DNA from: Amylostereum areolatum | Lineage: Eukaryota; Basidiomycota; Agaricomycetes; Russulales; Stereaceae | Direction: 5' to 3' | NCBI GenBank assembly: GCA_012932865.1 | Contig: SAXG01000036.1 | Location: 390,556 to 454,555, forward strand | Length of the DNA: 64,000 nucleotides | Shown here: positions 45,397 through 57,738 of the stretch, in pieces | Position numbering within the stretch: position 1 is the stretch's first letter | Layout: the number at the start of each line of letters is the position of its first letter | Notes under the pieces: generated by a model | Told to the model about the DNA's origin: nothing | The model's database searches: none | Seen by the model: only the letters and a program-made list of their open reading frames with translations | Position numbers and translations under genes: made by a program

Positions 45397-48300
45397 CTAC
45401 GCGTCGATGCCCTCTCCAGACGCCTCCTCGACCGCTTTCTTGAGCGTGTGCGTTGCACGCACCACGCTGTCGTGCTCGTCTTCCGCGCATTCGGCGATGA
45501 AGGTGGCCGTCTCGGACACGAAACCTGCACGCGTATCATCCAATCATCAGTATTCGTTTGCGCGATGAAACGCGGGGGGGGGGGGGGGGGGGGACGACGA
45601 TGAACGCACCGACGAGCTTCATGCCGTGAGCATGCCAGAGCGCGGTGCTGCACTGGAGCGCCAGGATGCGCACGCGAGCCTCCTCTGACCGGGTGTGCAT
45701 GAGCAGGTCGAGATTGAGGCGTTTGAGCGACGCGTCGTCGGACAGGGTGTCGCACAGCGCTGCGAGGCAGTCCGCGAGTGCCGCCTTTGCCTCTGCGGTG
45801 TTGATCGCCGCACACACCGGAACTTGGTTGATCACCGGCGTGAGGGTCTGTTCGAGCTTGTCGTCGCGCCAGAATGCTAATAAAGACGACGTGAGTGAAG
45901 GGTGTGCGGCACGCCGCACGGGGAGACTCACCGCCTTCATCGACGTCGAAACTCTTGGTGAGTGTGGACATGCTGCTGGCCCAGAGCTCCTCGTCTGGGG
46001 CGTCCTCCCCGGAGAACGATTGGAGTATATCCAGGAGGGGTTGGAGGAGGATTGAAAGGTACGAGGTCATGAGAGACTGCAGGATCAGCCCGTTAGGCAA
46101 TGAGCGGTGAAAGCGATGGTAGAAAAAGTGACCTTGAACTGGTCCAGCAGAGAGCAATACATATGGAGGAACGTGATCTTCCTGCTGGGGGAAGGATCTG
46201 CGATGTGCAACTAAGAACGCGCCGTCTGCCACTGGCTAAAGGAGAACATACCCGCAAATGCCCAGTCGAAGAGTTTTCGGAAAAGCGGCCTGAAAGCCGT
46301 CTCGTTCAGTTTGGTGACCAGTTCAAGGAACGCCCCGATAACCGCCTGTTCAACTTGAGGCACGTCTTCAGATAGAACCTCCCCTCGCAAGTCCAAACCT
46401 TGGAGTACGATCTTGAAGATGGGACGAATGTTCTCCAGGGTAGATGGACGCGTTGCAGTCCGGAGGACGCGCCTTGTGAGCTCGAAATAGGACGCGAGTT
46501 GTTCAGTCTGCTCCTGTAAACATGCAGAATATCAACGCATGTCATAGTCAAGACTATGCGCGAAGAGACCGTACCGCGAACGGCGTCTTCTCCAAAGTGG
46601 ACCATACGTCAAAAAGCGCTGGGAACAGGACCTTCGAGGTGGCCTTCTTCGAAATCGCACGGACGAAAGTGCCGAGAGAGTTCCCAACTGACGCCGAGCT
46701 GCGACAATCGAGGAATAGTCGGAAGACCATGGTAAGCTCGGAATCGCTCCAGAAGCTCGGGATCGCGTTGAACAAGGCCTTTAACACTTCCAAAGCGTTG
46801 TCGACGACCTCCGTGCCCTGGCGGGATGCAGAGCCCTCCCTGAGCACGTCCACACACTCCTTGACAATGGTAGGGAAGAACGGCAGGACACGAGGCCCCA
46901 GCTTGGTACTGTGGCAGTCTGGTGTTAGTTTGGCACGCAGACAAAGCGGGCAGAGGTACATACCATACAGGCACCAAAGCTGCAACAGCCTCCCCGCTGT
47001 GTTTTCGGTTTCGTAGCTCCGAAACCACCATCGATAGCAGCTCAAATACAGCATTTTCTTCTCCAGTGCTCAAAGTCGAGCCAATAGCCTTTAAAGCGAC
47101 AAGCGCAGCACCGACCAGCTCGTCGACTCCGTCTGAAAGCATCTGCTTGAGGGCGTCGAGAATCCGCACGACAAATTGGGAAGTCTGTTTCCGAGCACCC
47201 TCAGAGACCATAGGGAGACGTTCAGCAAAGAGCTCGAGGGCCCCCGCGTGTACCTGGATGAGAGAAGGTCAGTAAACTAACGGAATCTCGACTGAGGAGG
47301 GCACACACTGATGTCTCAGAAACGGAAAGGATCGTGGCCACAGACTCGACAAATTTGACCGCGGGGATAGCACCGAGACACTGTGCGATGGCTACGCGAG
47401 CAGCTTTTCTGATGCCTTCTACTTCATTTTCTGGCGCCTCTTGCATGGGTGTCTGAGAAAGCTCCAGCAAGATGGATAACAGTTCATCGATGGTTTCGGC
47501 GGAGGGTACACTGTCGGCAGACGATGGATTAGGACGTCGGAAAGCTGCGCCAACAAGGACGATGATAGCCTGTGCACGACGCCGAGACAAGGACAGTAAT
47601 TGGGAGGTTTGCTCGTCGTCACTGTGGATAGCCTATGAGTGGACTGAAGAGAGAGCAGAGACGACATCTTACTGGCTCGCATCGAGAATAATACGCAATC
47701 CGGCATCTGGAGTAGCAGCATGCGCCACAAGACGTTGGGCTTCGTGTAACATATCTACAAGAACCTGGTTAAGGATTGTGAGAGATACCCACTAATTCAA
47801 GAGCGATGCAAACTTACGGGAAGCTGTACTGAAATGGGGTAGTGATAAATCAGAGACAAGGGGAGGGAGAGTGTTGCATGGAGATCGTCCCCGCTCTGTC
47901 GAACTATCCGATTCGCTGTCTTTCCGACGAAGAGCAAGCATACGAGTGGTAGGAACTCCTCAGGGCCCAGAACATCGACCAGGTGTACGAAGAACCTTAG
48001 TAAAATCGGTCAGTCGTCAAAAGACATAATAGCACTTTGGGGAACATACTGGGTACGACGATGGCGCGGTATGTGATTTGCTGCGTCCGTAAAGATGCGC
48101 ACGAAGTCTCGGGAGCCGACAAGAAGCTCGAGGTGCTCTTGATACTTCTCCTTCATCGATGAAACCATGACCGGCACGATGCTGTCCACCGTCTGCGATA
48201 GATCAGCTATCATGCATGCAAGAAAGTGTAACGGGAACTCGCCTGCTGGATAACACGGAAACTATAGGTGTCGTCCCGGTGGAACACATTGGAACCCATG

Positions 48301-51300
48301 AAGGTAAACACTGGCATGATGTTTTGCAAAACAGAGTCGGGGGCCAGGCGGGCCAGGCTGGCGATAAGGAGGAGGGCTTGATGGAATGTTTGTGGGTTGT
48401 CGGACACTGAGTGAAGGAGGTTAGTCAGTTGTATTGACAAGCGGAGGCATATAACCTACTTCGAATGATATCGACCAAGACATCCAGTCGGATGGCCGCA
48501 GGGGAGGAACTGAGGGAGCCCTATCATCGTCGTCAGGACACCGTCTGTCCATGGAGGGGTTTATAGACGTACAGATACTTCGGATGCTGAATTCTCGACT
48601 GCGACCATGAGCAGCTGCTCCAGATACACCTTGTCGGCGTGTAGGGCAGAATTACTATGCACGACCTTATTGAGGGTGTCAAGGAGGCAGGCGATAAGTT
48701 CGGTAGAGCCGTGCAACGGCATCCCGCCGAGGACCTCCGCCAGGAAGCCGAGAGCTACAAGAGAGTCAGAGGACGCCGTAAATTCTGCCCTGTAGAATAC
48801 TTCAGAATAGCGCTCCGGTACGCCGACGCACAGACACTTACTGGTCAACCTTGGCGCGTTTGTTCGCACGCAGAGCAATGTCGACTGGGGTTGGCTGGAA
48901 CAATGTCAATAGCCGAACGATCAACGGTACATTGTGTAGCGTCTTGACAAGTATAGCTCTGCTGGTGGCCTGCTATTGTAATACTTAGTCTGATAACGAC
49001 AACAAGCTGCCATGAATCTTACAACATCGGGACTCTGGGAGCCAAACTCTAACAGCAGCTGACACAGCTCCAGCTGTCGTTCTAAGGAAAGTCGAGGTGC
49101 AACCTCTCTTTCCAAAACTTGCACTAGCTTTTGCCGCGGCGATGGCGATGCACCTAGACCAATGGCAGTCAGCGTCAAAGGTTCGTCTGAACAATGAATC
49201 GCATACCATCTCTGAAGTAGAAGCGCAAGGCTCCGAGCAACGCGGCCCAGAGACCACTCGAAGGGTCGTTCAAATCTGGCACGGACGTCCCGTCAAACAC
49301 GGCCAAATGCAAGGTAACAAACTCCTCGAAACGAGGGCCGAAAATCGCCGTCCACGCCTGCACTTTGGCCTCATCGCTCAACGATTGCAGTGACGTCGCC
49401 AGAGTCCGCGCCTTCGCCGCATCAGACACATTCTCGAGCATGCGCAGGAGAGACAGTTTGACGACTGGCAGCGCACATGTGTTGGCGTGCGACAGGATGA
49501 AGCATATGACCCTCTGCTTGTACCTGTGGGCGGATTCAGTCTATGCAGCCATCATCGAGGTTATAAAAGCGTACGTTGCAATCTTCTTCGGATCGGAACT
49601 CTTGCGTGCCAGGATCTGCTGGTGATACGGCCCCAAGTACGATGGATCCTTCGCAAAGTGATCCTTTCCCTCGGCCAGCTGTTCCACGTATTTCTGGTAA
49701 TCGACCCAGTCCAAGTACTGCAGGTTGCCTACACTAACGCGTGAGTCGAAGGCACAAGGCAAGGTATAGACAACGTACTTGTCGCCTTGCCGTAGATGGC
49801 ATCGAACGCATACACCCCGTTCGCACTCTTCGCTTTGGACAACTTCGCAAGTACTTGTATACATTCGCCAGCGAGCTTTCTTATCGTTGTATCCCCGTCT
49901 TGAAGGGCCACCAGCAACGCAGGGACGACCGTTTGAAAGTCGATAACGTGGTCCGTGAACTCGTGGGCCTTGAGGAATGCAACAGCATGGGATAGCGCCG
50001 CACGTCGGTAACGAGGCAAAACCGCATCCTCCGAGGACAATCCAGCGTCTGCGACCCAAATTCCCGCAAGGAAAGTCAGTGCGTCGTCGGCAAGGTTCAT
50101 GAACAGCGCGCGAAGGAAAGCAATCGATAAGAATGGAAGAGATGCAGTGGAATTTGTGAGCTTATACACGTCCCTCATCAACCGAACATAACGTGCACTG
50201 CGACTGTCCGAGTCGTCCTGAAAATTGGAAGCAAGTCAGACCGGACGACAAAGTCTGTGGTAACGGGAAAACCTGGCTGACCTGGACAGGGTCGAGGAGA
50301 GTGACTGATCCACCAGCTGGACGCGCTATGATAGGTATCAAGGCCAGGATGGAGATTTGCAGCCACTGAAGGGTAATCTTCCGGTGGGGCGCCTCCAGCA
50401 ACTGTTGACCCAATCTTGCATCGCTCAAGAACTGAAACGAGCTGAAATCAGTACAGACAGCTAAAATAATAACGTGGACCCGCACCTCCTGCAGCGAATC
50501 GGATCCGCGCATAAATTCGTCCATTCCCTCCAAGGACTTGATGTCCATAGCATCGAAGATCTTCTGGGCGGCATCCATCTGGCGTTCTCCGGACATACGA
50601 CCCAGGAGTGAGCGCGCAATGAGATACGCCATGTTCCGTGCATCTCGATTATTCCCTGCCAGCTGATTAAGGAGGAAGGCAAAATGGGCATCGTGATCGT
50701 TCGAGACAAGGATTGTTTCTGGGTGCATGATATAGCATCAGTTCCAGATGACCTTCATAAATGGGGTAAGGACGCACCTGCCATTCTTGATGCAGCAGCG
50801 AGGTTCGCCTTGATCATGGCAGCTGGCGACGTAAAGGAAGTCCCCTGTTTGTTGGCCCTCGAGCTTTCCCACTGTACCGCCTCCGCACATCCTCTCAGCA
50901 GCTCATACTGCACGATCCCTCCCTGAGCCGCCTTCTCGCCACTCTCGAGCTCCTCCCACAGGACCGACGTCGTAACGGCCGTGGGTTTCGAAAATATGAG
51001 AAAGGGAAACATCACTTCCTGGAAGACGCGTTTCGTCACCTCCTCGCCTGCCGCCAGAGTGAGCTCTCGGATGAGGAATCTGAGGTGGGCACGAATTCGT
51101 TTTACGTCTTTGGTGGAGGACGATGGTAGAGCGTTTGAGAGAGTAGAAAGGAAGCTGGAGAGGTTCTGTGGTTCGAGGATGACAGGGATGATTGCTGTGG
51201 GGGAGCCGTAGAAAGCCTTGATTACTGTCAGAGATGGATCACGCAACCGCGCCAGTAACGCCGATGTCACAGATTCCTATGCGCGTACACAATATAAGTC

Positions 51301-53166
51301 AGAACAATATGTTGATACAACACGCTTTGCATACCTTCTCCTCGGCTTTCAACTCGCCATTTTTGCTTTGTACGCGGACAAGTTTGCCAATTAGCTCTTG
51401 GACGCCGTGAAGACGGGTGGCCTCGCTCGCACTCATGGACGCCACGACCATGTCGACCTCGGCATTCTCGCCTTCCCGGGTCACCTGATGAATTGACTAG
51501 TGGGACCGCTCAGTTGTCGCGTCCACGTCTCTGCCAGTCGAGATACTCACCACAGGAAAGGACAGAACGATCTGGTCCACTTTCTCTTGAAGGGTTGGGT
51601 CTTCCTCGATCACCTTCCTTGTGGCTTCTTCCAGGATTCCGATATCTCGTTGGTGGATGGCTGACAGAAGCCGACGAATAGGCGAAGACGGTGCATCATC
51701 CTTCGACAGCGCTCTGTTGAGCAGAGCCGATGTGATGTGTTGCCGGATGGAGAGAGGGGCAGTTTGCGCGGTCACGAATGTCGTTAACATGTCCAAAGAG
51801 CGCTTTTCGTCGTTTCTGCAGCAAGCAATAAGCAAAGCTTTGGTGAAAATCAAGAAGAGTGGTGGGGCGTACTGTTTGAGAAGCCGGGGTATCATGGGGA
51901 TAATCAAATTGTCAGAACCGATCCATGCGAAAGCCTCGACAAGTGTTTCCGTTATTTCCCTACCAGGCAATTAAGCGGCCTAGATAAATTGAGAAATAGG
52001 AGAACGTACGGTAGATCAAGCATCTTCGCAATCACTTCGCGCGGCAGCGAGTTGAGGCGATCTTGCGGACCGAGGACGGAGAGCGCGGCAGTGACGAACT
52101 GCTTGGTAGTAACCTGTTCGGCGCACGATACGAGGGCCGTGAGGATGGTTTTGGTGGCCTTAGACGACAGATGACACTTCTGCGAGAAGGCAGATAGCAG
52201 AAGGTAGCTGGACAACTATTTCACAATAAGCATGAACCGTCGCGACCTGGAAATTACACTGCGCAACAACACTCACGACGATGTCCCTGCTAAGCCCGAC
52301 GCTTCCTTGTTTACTCTCGTTGGTTTCGAGAGGTTCGATCATCGTTGGAAGTAACGCGGCGGAGATGCCGTCGTCTATGAGCTTGGCACGCGCGACGTAA
52401 TCCAGAACGACGCCAGTATGGAAGGACAGCAGGGTCCGATGCGTGTAGTTTTCTCGGATGGCGGTCGGGAGCAAGGATGCAACAAACCGCATAACATCCA
52501 TGTTGCGTTGCATTTCCACCACGAGCGACGAGCGTGGAAGGCTCTGAGCAGCGGACTTGTACGCATTGAGGAAGCTCCATGTGCTGCTCGGTCTGTCTCA
52601 AGGTCAGCCACCCCCCATGAGCCAGAGCCACACATATAGACGTACTTTATATGGAGAATCGTGACCATCTTGGCAAAATGAGGAGAATCGTGGTAGGGGA
52701 GGAACAGCGCCAGGACATCGTCGACGTTGAACTCGTTGATCCTGTATCTAACGTCAATAAACTCGCTCCCAACGAAAGCAAACGTCGTATACCTAAACCT
52801 CCTGACCAGCCATTCCAGCACTCTCCCCGTAGGACCTTCCATCAGATTCTTCCCAAGCAATGGCAGAAAATCCTTCAGCCTCGCGTCGAGCCCCTTCGTC
52901 GCCTCTCCCGCAAGCATCGTCCTGTCCACCCCCTTTGCCGCGTCGGAAAAAAACGCATCTTCAAACCTTGCGAGGCCGGGATTCACTTGTTTGAGCTGGA
53001 TAAATGCGTTCGATGCGAGCGCGTGAAGCGATTCAAGATCGTGCTGGTCGGCTTCACGTCCGGTAAAGAGGTACGACTCGGTGGGTTTTCGTCGGGTGCG
53101 TTCGACGAGCAGGGAGGAGTTGATGGATGCGCCTTGCGCCAGCTGGGCAGCAAGGCTCGTCGTCAT
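45397..53166 (-). CDS. UTP10: U3 snoRNP / small-subunit processome protein UTP10 (HEATR1)
   Basis: Giant HEAT-repeat component of the t-UTP subcomplex of the nucleolar small-subunit processome, needed for 18S rRNA processing and rDNA transcription. The N-terminus MTTSLAAQLAQGASINSSLL and the block GRVLEWLVRRFRYTTFAFV match the family start closely; FLPYHDSPHFAKMVTILHIK follows. Many exons of helical repeat follow over 7.8 kb, all separated by short introns. The BP28CT-like C-terminal region includes LLQPLLDILQSFSGEDAPDE, FWRDDKLEQTLTPVINQVPV and LKRLNLDLLMHTRSEEARVR, and the last exon reads GFVSETATFIAECAEDEHDS to GEGIDA. The stop is at 45397-45399. The last intron carries a 20-base C run (G on the plus strand). 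Converges on the kinase gene with a 226-bp gap. Confidence 0.9.
45574..45593 (+). repeat. 20-base G homopolymer in the last UTP10 intron
   Basis: An uninterrupted run of G on the plus strand (C in the transcript), beginning about 16 nt after the donor of the final intron. Runs this long are rare and unstable and are error-prone in sequencing. Confidence 0.85.
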
Positions 53167-54118
53167 GATGAGAAACCTGTGCGCGGTCCCTGCTAGAGGT
53201 GTAAGGAGATGTCGTAAGGGAGAAGGGACAGGAAGCCTACTTGGGTTCCCGCGTAATACTTCGCGTGCGCGACAAAATTTGCAGCACGTGAGGACCATTG
53301 AAATCTCCACGTGATGAGAATATAGATCATCTGACGGGAAGAATTTGAAGCTGGTCGCCGGTCGTCCTCAGCCGACCTCAGGCCTCAGCGTCGGTCGATC
53401 GTGAAAGATAAGTACTAATTAAATATGTACGAGAGAGATTACCTCGATTTTAAATCCATGCTCTGGGGGCCCCAGTATCAGTTTAGTACATCACTGACCT
53501 GGCAAGCTCATGTAAGCGCGGGTAGCTTCGTAGCGAGGCCGGCCCTCTAAGTTCCCAGTCAGAACGATCATACGGCCCGTCGACAGTACTTAGGTCATGA
53601 GCCAGGCTGCGACTCAGAAACCCCGATCTCCTACCTCAACAAGATCTCGGTCCGCGAAAGCGACCCTCGACCGCTCTAATTTGGCTCCACTGGCAATGTC
53701 TAGGCGTCCAACTAGCCCAGAAGTTCGTCGGAACGACCGGCGGTCAACGCCCATAGATCACACTTGAATCGCACACCGATTATGATAACGGCCCGCCCAC
53801 CAGATCGTCCCAGAGCATGTGGGCGTCACCGAAAAAGTCAACCCAATCAATCTCTTTGCCCACGGAAGCCGCAAATCCTCCGCACAGTTCTTGCGCCGTA
53901 TGAGTGAGAAACCCCGGCTCTCCGTCTATTCCCGAGCCTATGAAAAAATTATTGTACATACATACAGATGTACACGTCGAAGAACTCGTACACCAAGGGA
54001 AAATGAAGGGACAACGGCAATAGACCGATCGCTAAGCAATACATATCACGAACAGGAGATGAGATGAGAGACACGGACAGGAAAGGAAACAGATAATAGG
54101 GAATCGATACCACAGCTA
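53167..54118. other. Intergenic region
   Basis: Promoter side of UTP10 and further gene-free sequence. No domain or exon chain is seen on either strand. Confidence 0.45.
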
Positions 54119-54700
54119 AACCACGACGTGTGGCACAGGGCAGACGAGCACTCCAAGGAGACGCTCTAACACCACGATCCGTGTACCATCGCGTCCCACG
54201 CAGATTTGCCCTTCAACGTGTTCAAAAAGTGTCCTCGTTGTCCCCCTGCGGATACAGTGGCGTCCCCGTGAACCACAGGAGCTGGTGCATGGGGCGGTGT
54301 AATGACACCCGGCGTCGATGCTGGAGAGGGGGTTCCAGGTGGAGACGAAGACTGGAACGCAAACACCCGATCCACAAAGATCAGCGTTGACGGCGGACAT
54401 TACCATCGAAAAAAGACACGCACAGAGTGACTCAGAGGCGAGTGCGAGTGGACGTGGCCCTGGTAGTGTGGTGGGCCCAGATGCACAGGGGAATGGCCGT
54501 TGGGTATAGGGATGGGTTGGGAGTGTGGATGGTGGTGTGTCAAGGGAAGAGGGAGATGAGAGTGGGCGTGAGCCCCGTGCGCGTTGACCGGAGTAGAATT
54601 CGGCGCAGGTGGCGGAAATGGGGGGGTGTCCACCCCCGGACTATGCGCGAACGGTGAAGCGCTTCCCGACGACGAGCGCGAAACGGGAGGACGCTTCTAT
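54119..54700 (-). CDS. Pro/His-rich hypothetical protein fragment
   Basis: A minus-strand frame reads RPPVSRSSSGSASPFAHSPG, then a Pro/His-rich run (TPVNAHGAHAHSHLPLPLTH, HSPVHLGPPHYQGHVHSHSP). A second piece, beginning DRVFAFQSSSPPGTPSPAST and ending LKGKSAWDAMVHGSWC, lies in another frame below it. The composition suggests a real disordered protein whose exons I cannot join cleanly: an acceptor between the pieces is not obvious and the first exons are not found. An acceptor-like ctatag precedes the first piece at about 54698. Confidence 0.3.
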
Positions 54701-55439
54701 AGAGTACGTGTTGAGCCGACGAGAGCACTGTGTGTGTACAAGAAATACAAACGGGTGACAGAATACTCCCTAGGGCCAAACGTAGACCGATTACATGGGC
54801 TTCACGGTTGCGATCGTGTTCTGACAGCTTGTCGGGGGGTAATGAGGTCTGGGGTGGGTGACTGCATCAGTGACGAAGATCCATCTGTCAATACAGACGG
54901 CGATGACTGGCCATAAGAGAAGAGCCGAAGACAATATAGCGAGAGAGAGAGGTGAAGTAAAGTGCTGGCGGGCTCGCGGCGAGGGCCGAGGTAGAGAAAC
55001 GGGGCGCGTCAGAGGATGACAGTGCGGGGTACTGACCACAGGTTGATAAATCAAACGAGCGGCTTGGGGTACGCGGGAACGCATGACCATACTAAGCCCA
55101 GGGGGGCATGCTAAGGGGTACCGCCGGGTGCCGGATAAACTCGGGACGACAACCTCCGTTACCCCACATTTGCCCCACACAGGAGAGCTGTACACTTGTT
55201 TCGAGTCTTCGACAACCAAGGTCCAAAGGCATCGGGATTGGACATGGGCGCGGAACACATAGGGGGTATGTGAAATGTTTCGACGTGAACATCGGGGGGA
55301 TACCGTACAACCGACGTTAGTACTGTATATACATACATGCGAGCGAACCGGAGAATAGCCTGAGTGTGTGAGGGATGTAAAATATCACGGGCCCGTACGC
55401 AGACCTGAGTATGGGAGTCTGTAAACGTCCCTGATACGT
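54701..55439. other. Stretch without a supported gene
   Basis: Open frames on both strands are short and without domains. May hold 5' exons of the Pro/His-rich gene, but none can be identified. Confidence 0.35.
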
Positions 55440-55990
55440 CTTACACGAACTCGAAGCGCATATGTACTGGCATTTCCGAGCGTAGAGAGTACGCGTCCAC
55501 CACGTCCGCCTCCCCCGCACCCGCCACCACATCCAGCTCCAGCTCCACCGAACGACCCACTACCCCCACCGCAAGCCGCACCCCACAAACGCCCGCCCGC
55601 ATCAGCCAGGATCCGGAATGAAACACGCCCACACAAAGCGTCCCACTTACCGAACCAAACCCCGCAAAAGATCCCACCCGTACACCGTCCGCTACGATCC
55701 CTCCAGGTCCCAGGCGCGGGAAACCCCGTCACACCCCACCACAGCGGCGCGGTCTGGTGGGGCAACGCGTCCTGCGGCATCGCGATCGTCTCATTCCGTC
55801 AGAATCCGCGTCCCCTCGGCCGCGTGCGATGAGGCGTGGTGACTGCGCCCGGGGACGACGATGCCGTTGCCTTCAGAAAGATGCGCGCCCACACCGAAAG
55901 CATGAGTTCCGGGATACCGCTTCGCTTCGCGAGTACCGTGGTGGGAAATCGCCGGAGGCGTTCGATGGTGGTCGTGCGGCGCGATGACAT
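55440..55990 (-). pseudogene. Broken 3'-end copy of the GRDP gene
   Basis: Matches only the last part of the GRDP gene at 57739-60225, on the same strand. Paired blocks: GVGAHLSEGNGIVVPGRSHH against GAGTHPSDHNGVVVPGRTR; PLWWGVTGFPAPGTWRD against PLWWGVPGCAAPGGIVAD; and a shorter Gly/Cys tail (CGGGSGSFGGAGAGCGGGCG). The frame runs past the parental stop into RVLSTLGNASTYALRVRV. The frames of the two blocks differ, and no upstream catalytic-like or DUF1399 blocks are present. It looks like a partial tandem duplication now decaying. Confidence 0.7.
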
Positions 55991-56234
55991 AATTCAAGAG
56001 GCTGTAGCCACACAAGGCCAAACAACCAATGTCAACCAATTCGAGAAGTTTGGACTCGCCGTCTTCGAACTTCGCACTGTCTATCATCGCCACCGCCGTC
56101 ATTGCCTGCGTCTTCATCACAGAGCGTGTAGAATGTGCGGGGTAAGTTTTGTATCGGCAATTTGTTCATTCATCTATTCCTCACCAAGTCGCTCAAGTTG
56201 ATTTACTAGATAGGCTAGTAGGGAGTCGAACACG

Positions 56235-57450
56235 ATGCCCACTATCACCAACACGTCGCAATCGGGGCTATCTCGGGCTGTTTCGTCAACACCACTCTCA
56301 ATCACTTTGGTTATCGATACCTCGCAGCGCGTGCAGCCTATTTCCAAGAGTCTCAATCAGGAGGAACTTCAAGACGTCCCCGCCTCGGGTCGACATGGAG
56401 ACCTCGGAGTATTTTCAACACTACCTGACGCGTTCAGAAGCCTGTCTATCCTCGACGGCGCTCCCGTGAACCCATTTCTGCCAAAATCTCAGTTGAGGAC
56501 TGCGAGCCGCACATCCTCTCATTCCGTCACTCTCGATGAACATCGCAGCCTGGTGGGGAGCACGCCGGATGACATCGCGTATGCCATCGTCGACGGGATC
56601 ATCGGTACGTATGCCGTGCTTGCGTCTTTCGCGGTAGAGGATGCTTATCGTGCATTTGATACCAGGCAGTCTGAATGTGATGGTTGGGGATTTGTCAAAC
56701 CTTGACGTATCGATTGCCAGTCTTGCCATCCTACGTGAACAGCGGCGGCGCTCCCCAACAGACATCGCAAAGAATCCCTTCAACTCCCTATTGGGTGTCT
56801 CTGCAGGTGAAGGCACGCAGCAGAAAATGTTTGCTTTCCTCGACGACCACTGCAAACGGTGCCGTGGGGTGATCATCAACAGTGAGCAGTCGCCAAACCT
56901 ACGCACCGAGTGGGAGGACATGATGCGCTGCTCTGTACATTTTCTCATCTTTGCCCATTGGTAACTTCTCATCCGCGTCTAGGGAACTCTTCCTTTCATG
57001 CCCATTCGTCGTCTGGTGACGTGGGAAGAGCCTTTCTTCCACACACCTTTAGATGACGTCGAATCCGCTGTCTGGACCGGTGTATGGGCTGCCTTGTACT
57101 CTAGCAAGGAGTGGACGGTGAGAGAGAGTAAGTGGGTGGATGGGCTACGCTCGGACAACCCGGACACGCTAGCCGGGACGAAGAGTCTCATCATAGACTT
57201 GAAGGATACCAATGAGGACGAACTGTCAGAACCCCTCAAGACGCTCAAGCCACTTTTCGAGGAGTGGCTGCTCATAGTCCGCGAGGTATCCAAGAAGCTT
57301 CGAGCTTCCCTGTCAGATCCCGCGGACCTTCCTAGCGATGCTGAAGTGCAGGAGCTTTGTCTGCCATACTTCGTGAAGTACCTCCGCCAAGGTGTCGACT
57401 TCCTCCGTAAACGCGGTGTATATGACGATGTTGTAGGGGTCGACGTCTGA
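56235..57450 (+). CDS. Truncated FunK1-like fungal kinase, copy 2
   Basis: Inverted duplicate of the gene at 28191-29421. Exon 1 (MPTITNTSQSGLSRAVSSTP to IVDGIIG), a ~60-nt intron nearly identical to that of copy 1, exon 2 with MVGDLSNLDVSIASLAILRE, an intron and then SGTLPFMPIRRL and FHTPLDDVESAVWTGVWAAL. The DFG-equivalent GVIIDGDQS of copy 1 reads GVIINSEQS here, so the metal-binding Asp is gone. With the N-lobe also absent, this should be a pseudokinase if expressed. It ends GVYDDVVGVDV, eight codons beyond the position where copy 1 meets its stop. It lies between the broken GRDP copy and the full GRDP gene. Confidence 0.65.
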
Positions 57451-57738
57451 GAGGGTGTCGCGCAGCGATTGCATCCTACGATTCCTTGGTTCCTGCAGAT
57501 GGACTCGGTTTATAGCTTAGATTCTCATATTCACCTACACAACTTCGTATATTGAGGAACCACCGCGATATGTACTTGTACTACTATACACGACTTGAAT
57601 AAGTTCTTCTCTTAGCGTCAAATATGGCGTGTGCGACACTGCAAACCACGCGCCCCTCTTGAAAATCAGCCGCGGGCGCGTACATGCAGACCTGAGATAG
57701 AGCACTACCATCCGAGCGCGCTCTCCGCGCCCACCGCC
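57451..57738. other. Short intergenic region between convergent genes
   Basis: 3' flanks of FunK1-like copy 2 (+) and GRDP (-); nothing else seen. Confidence 0.4.
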
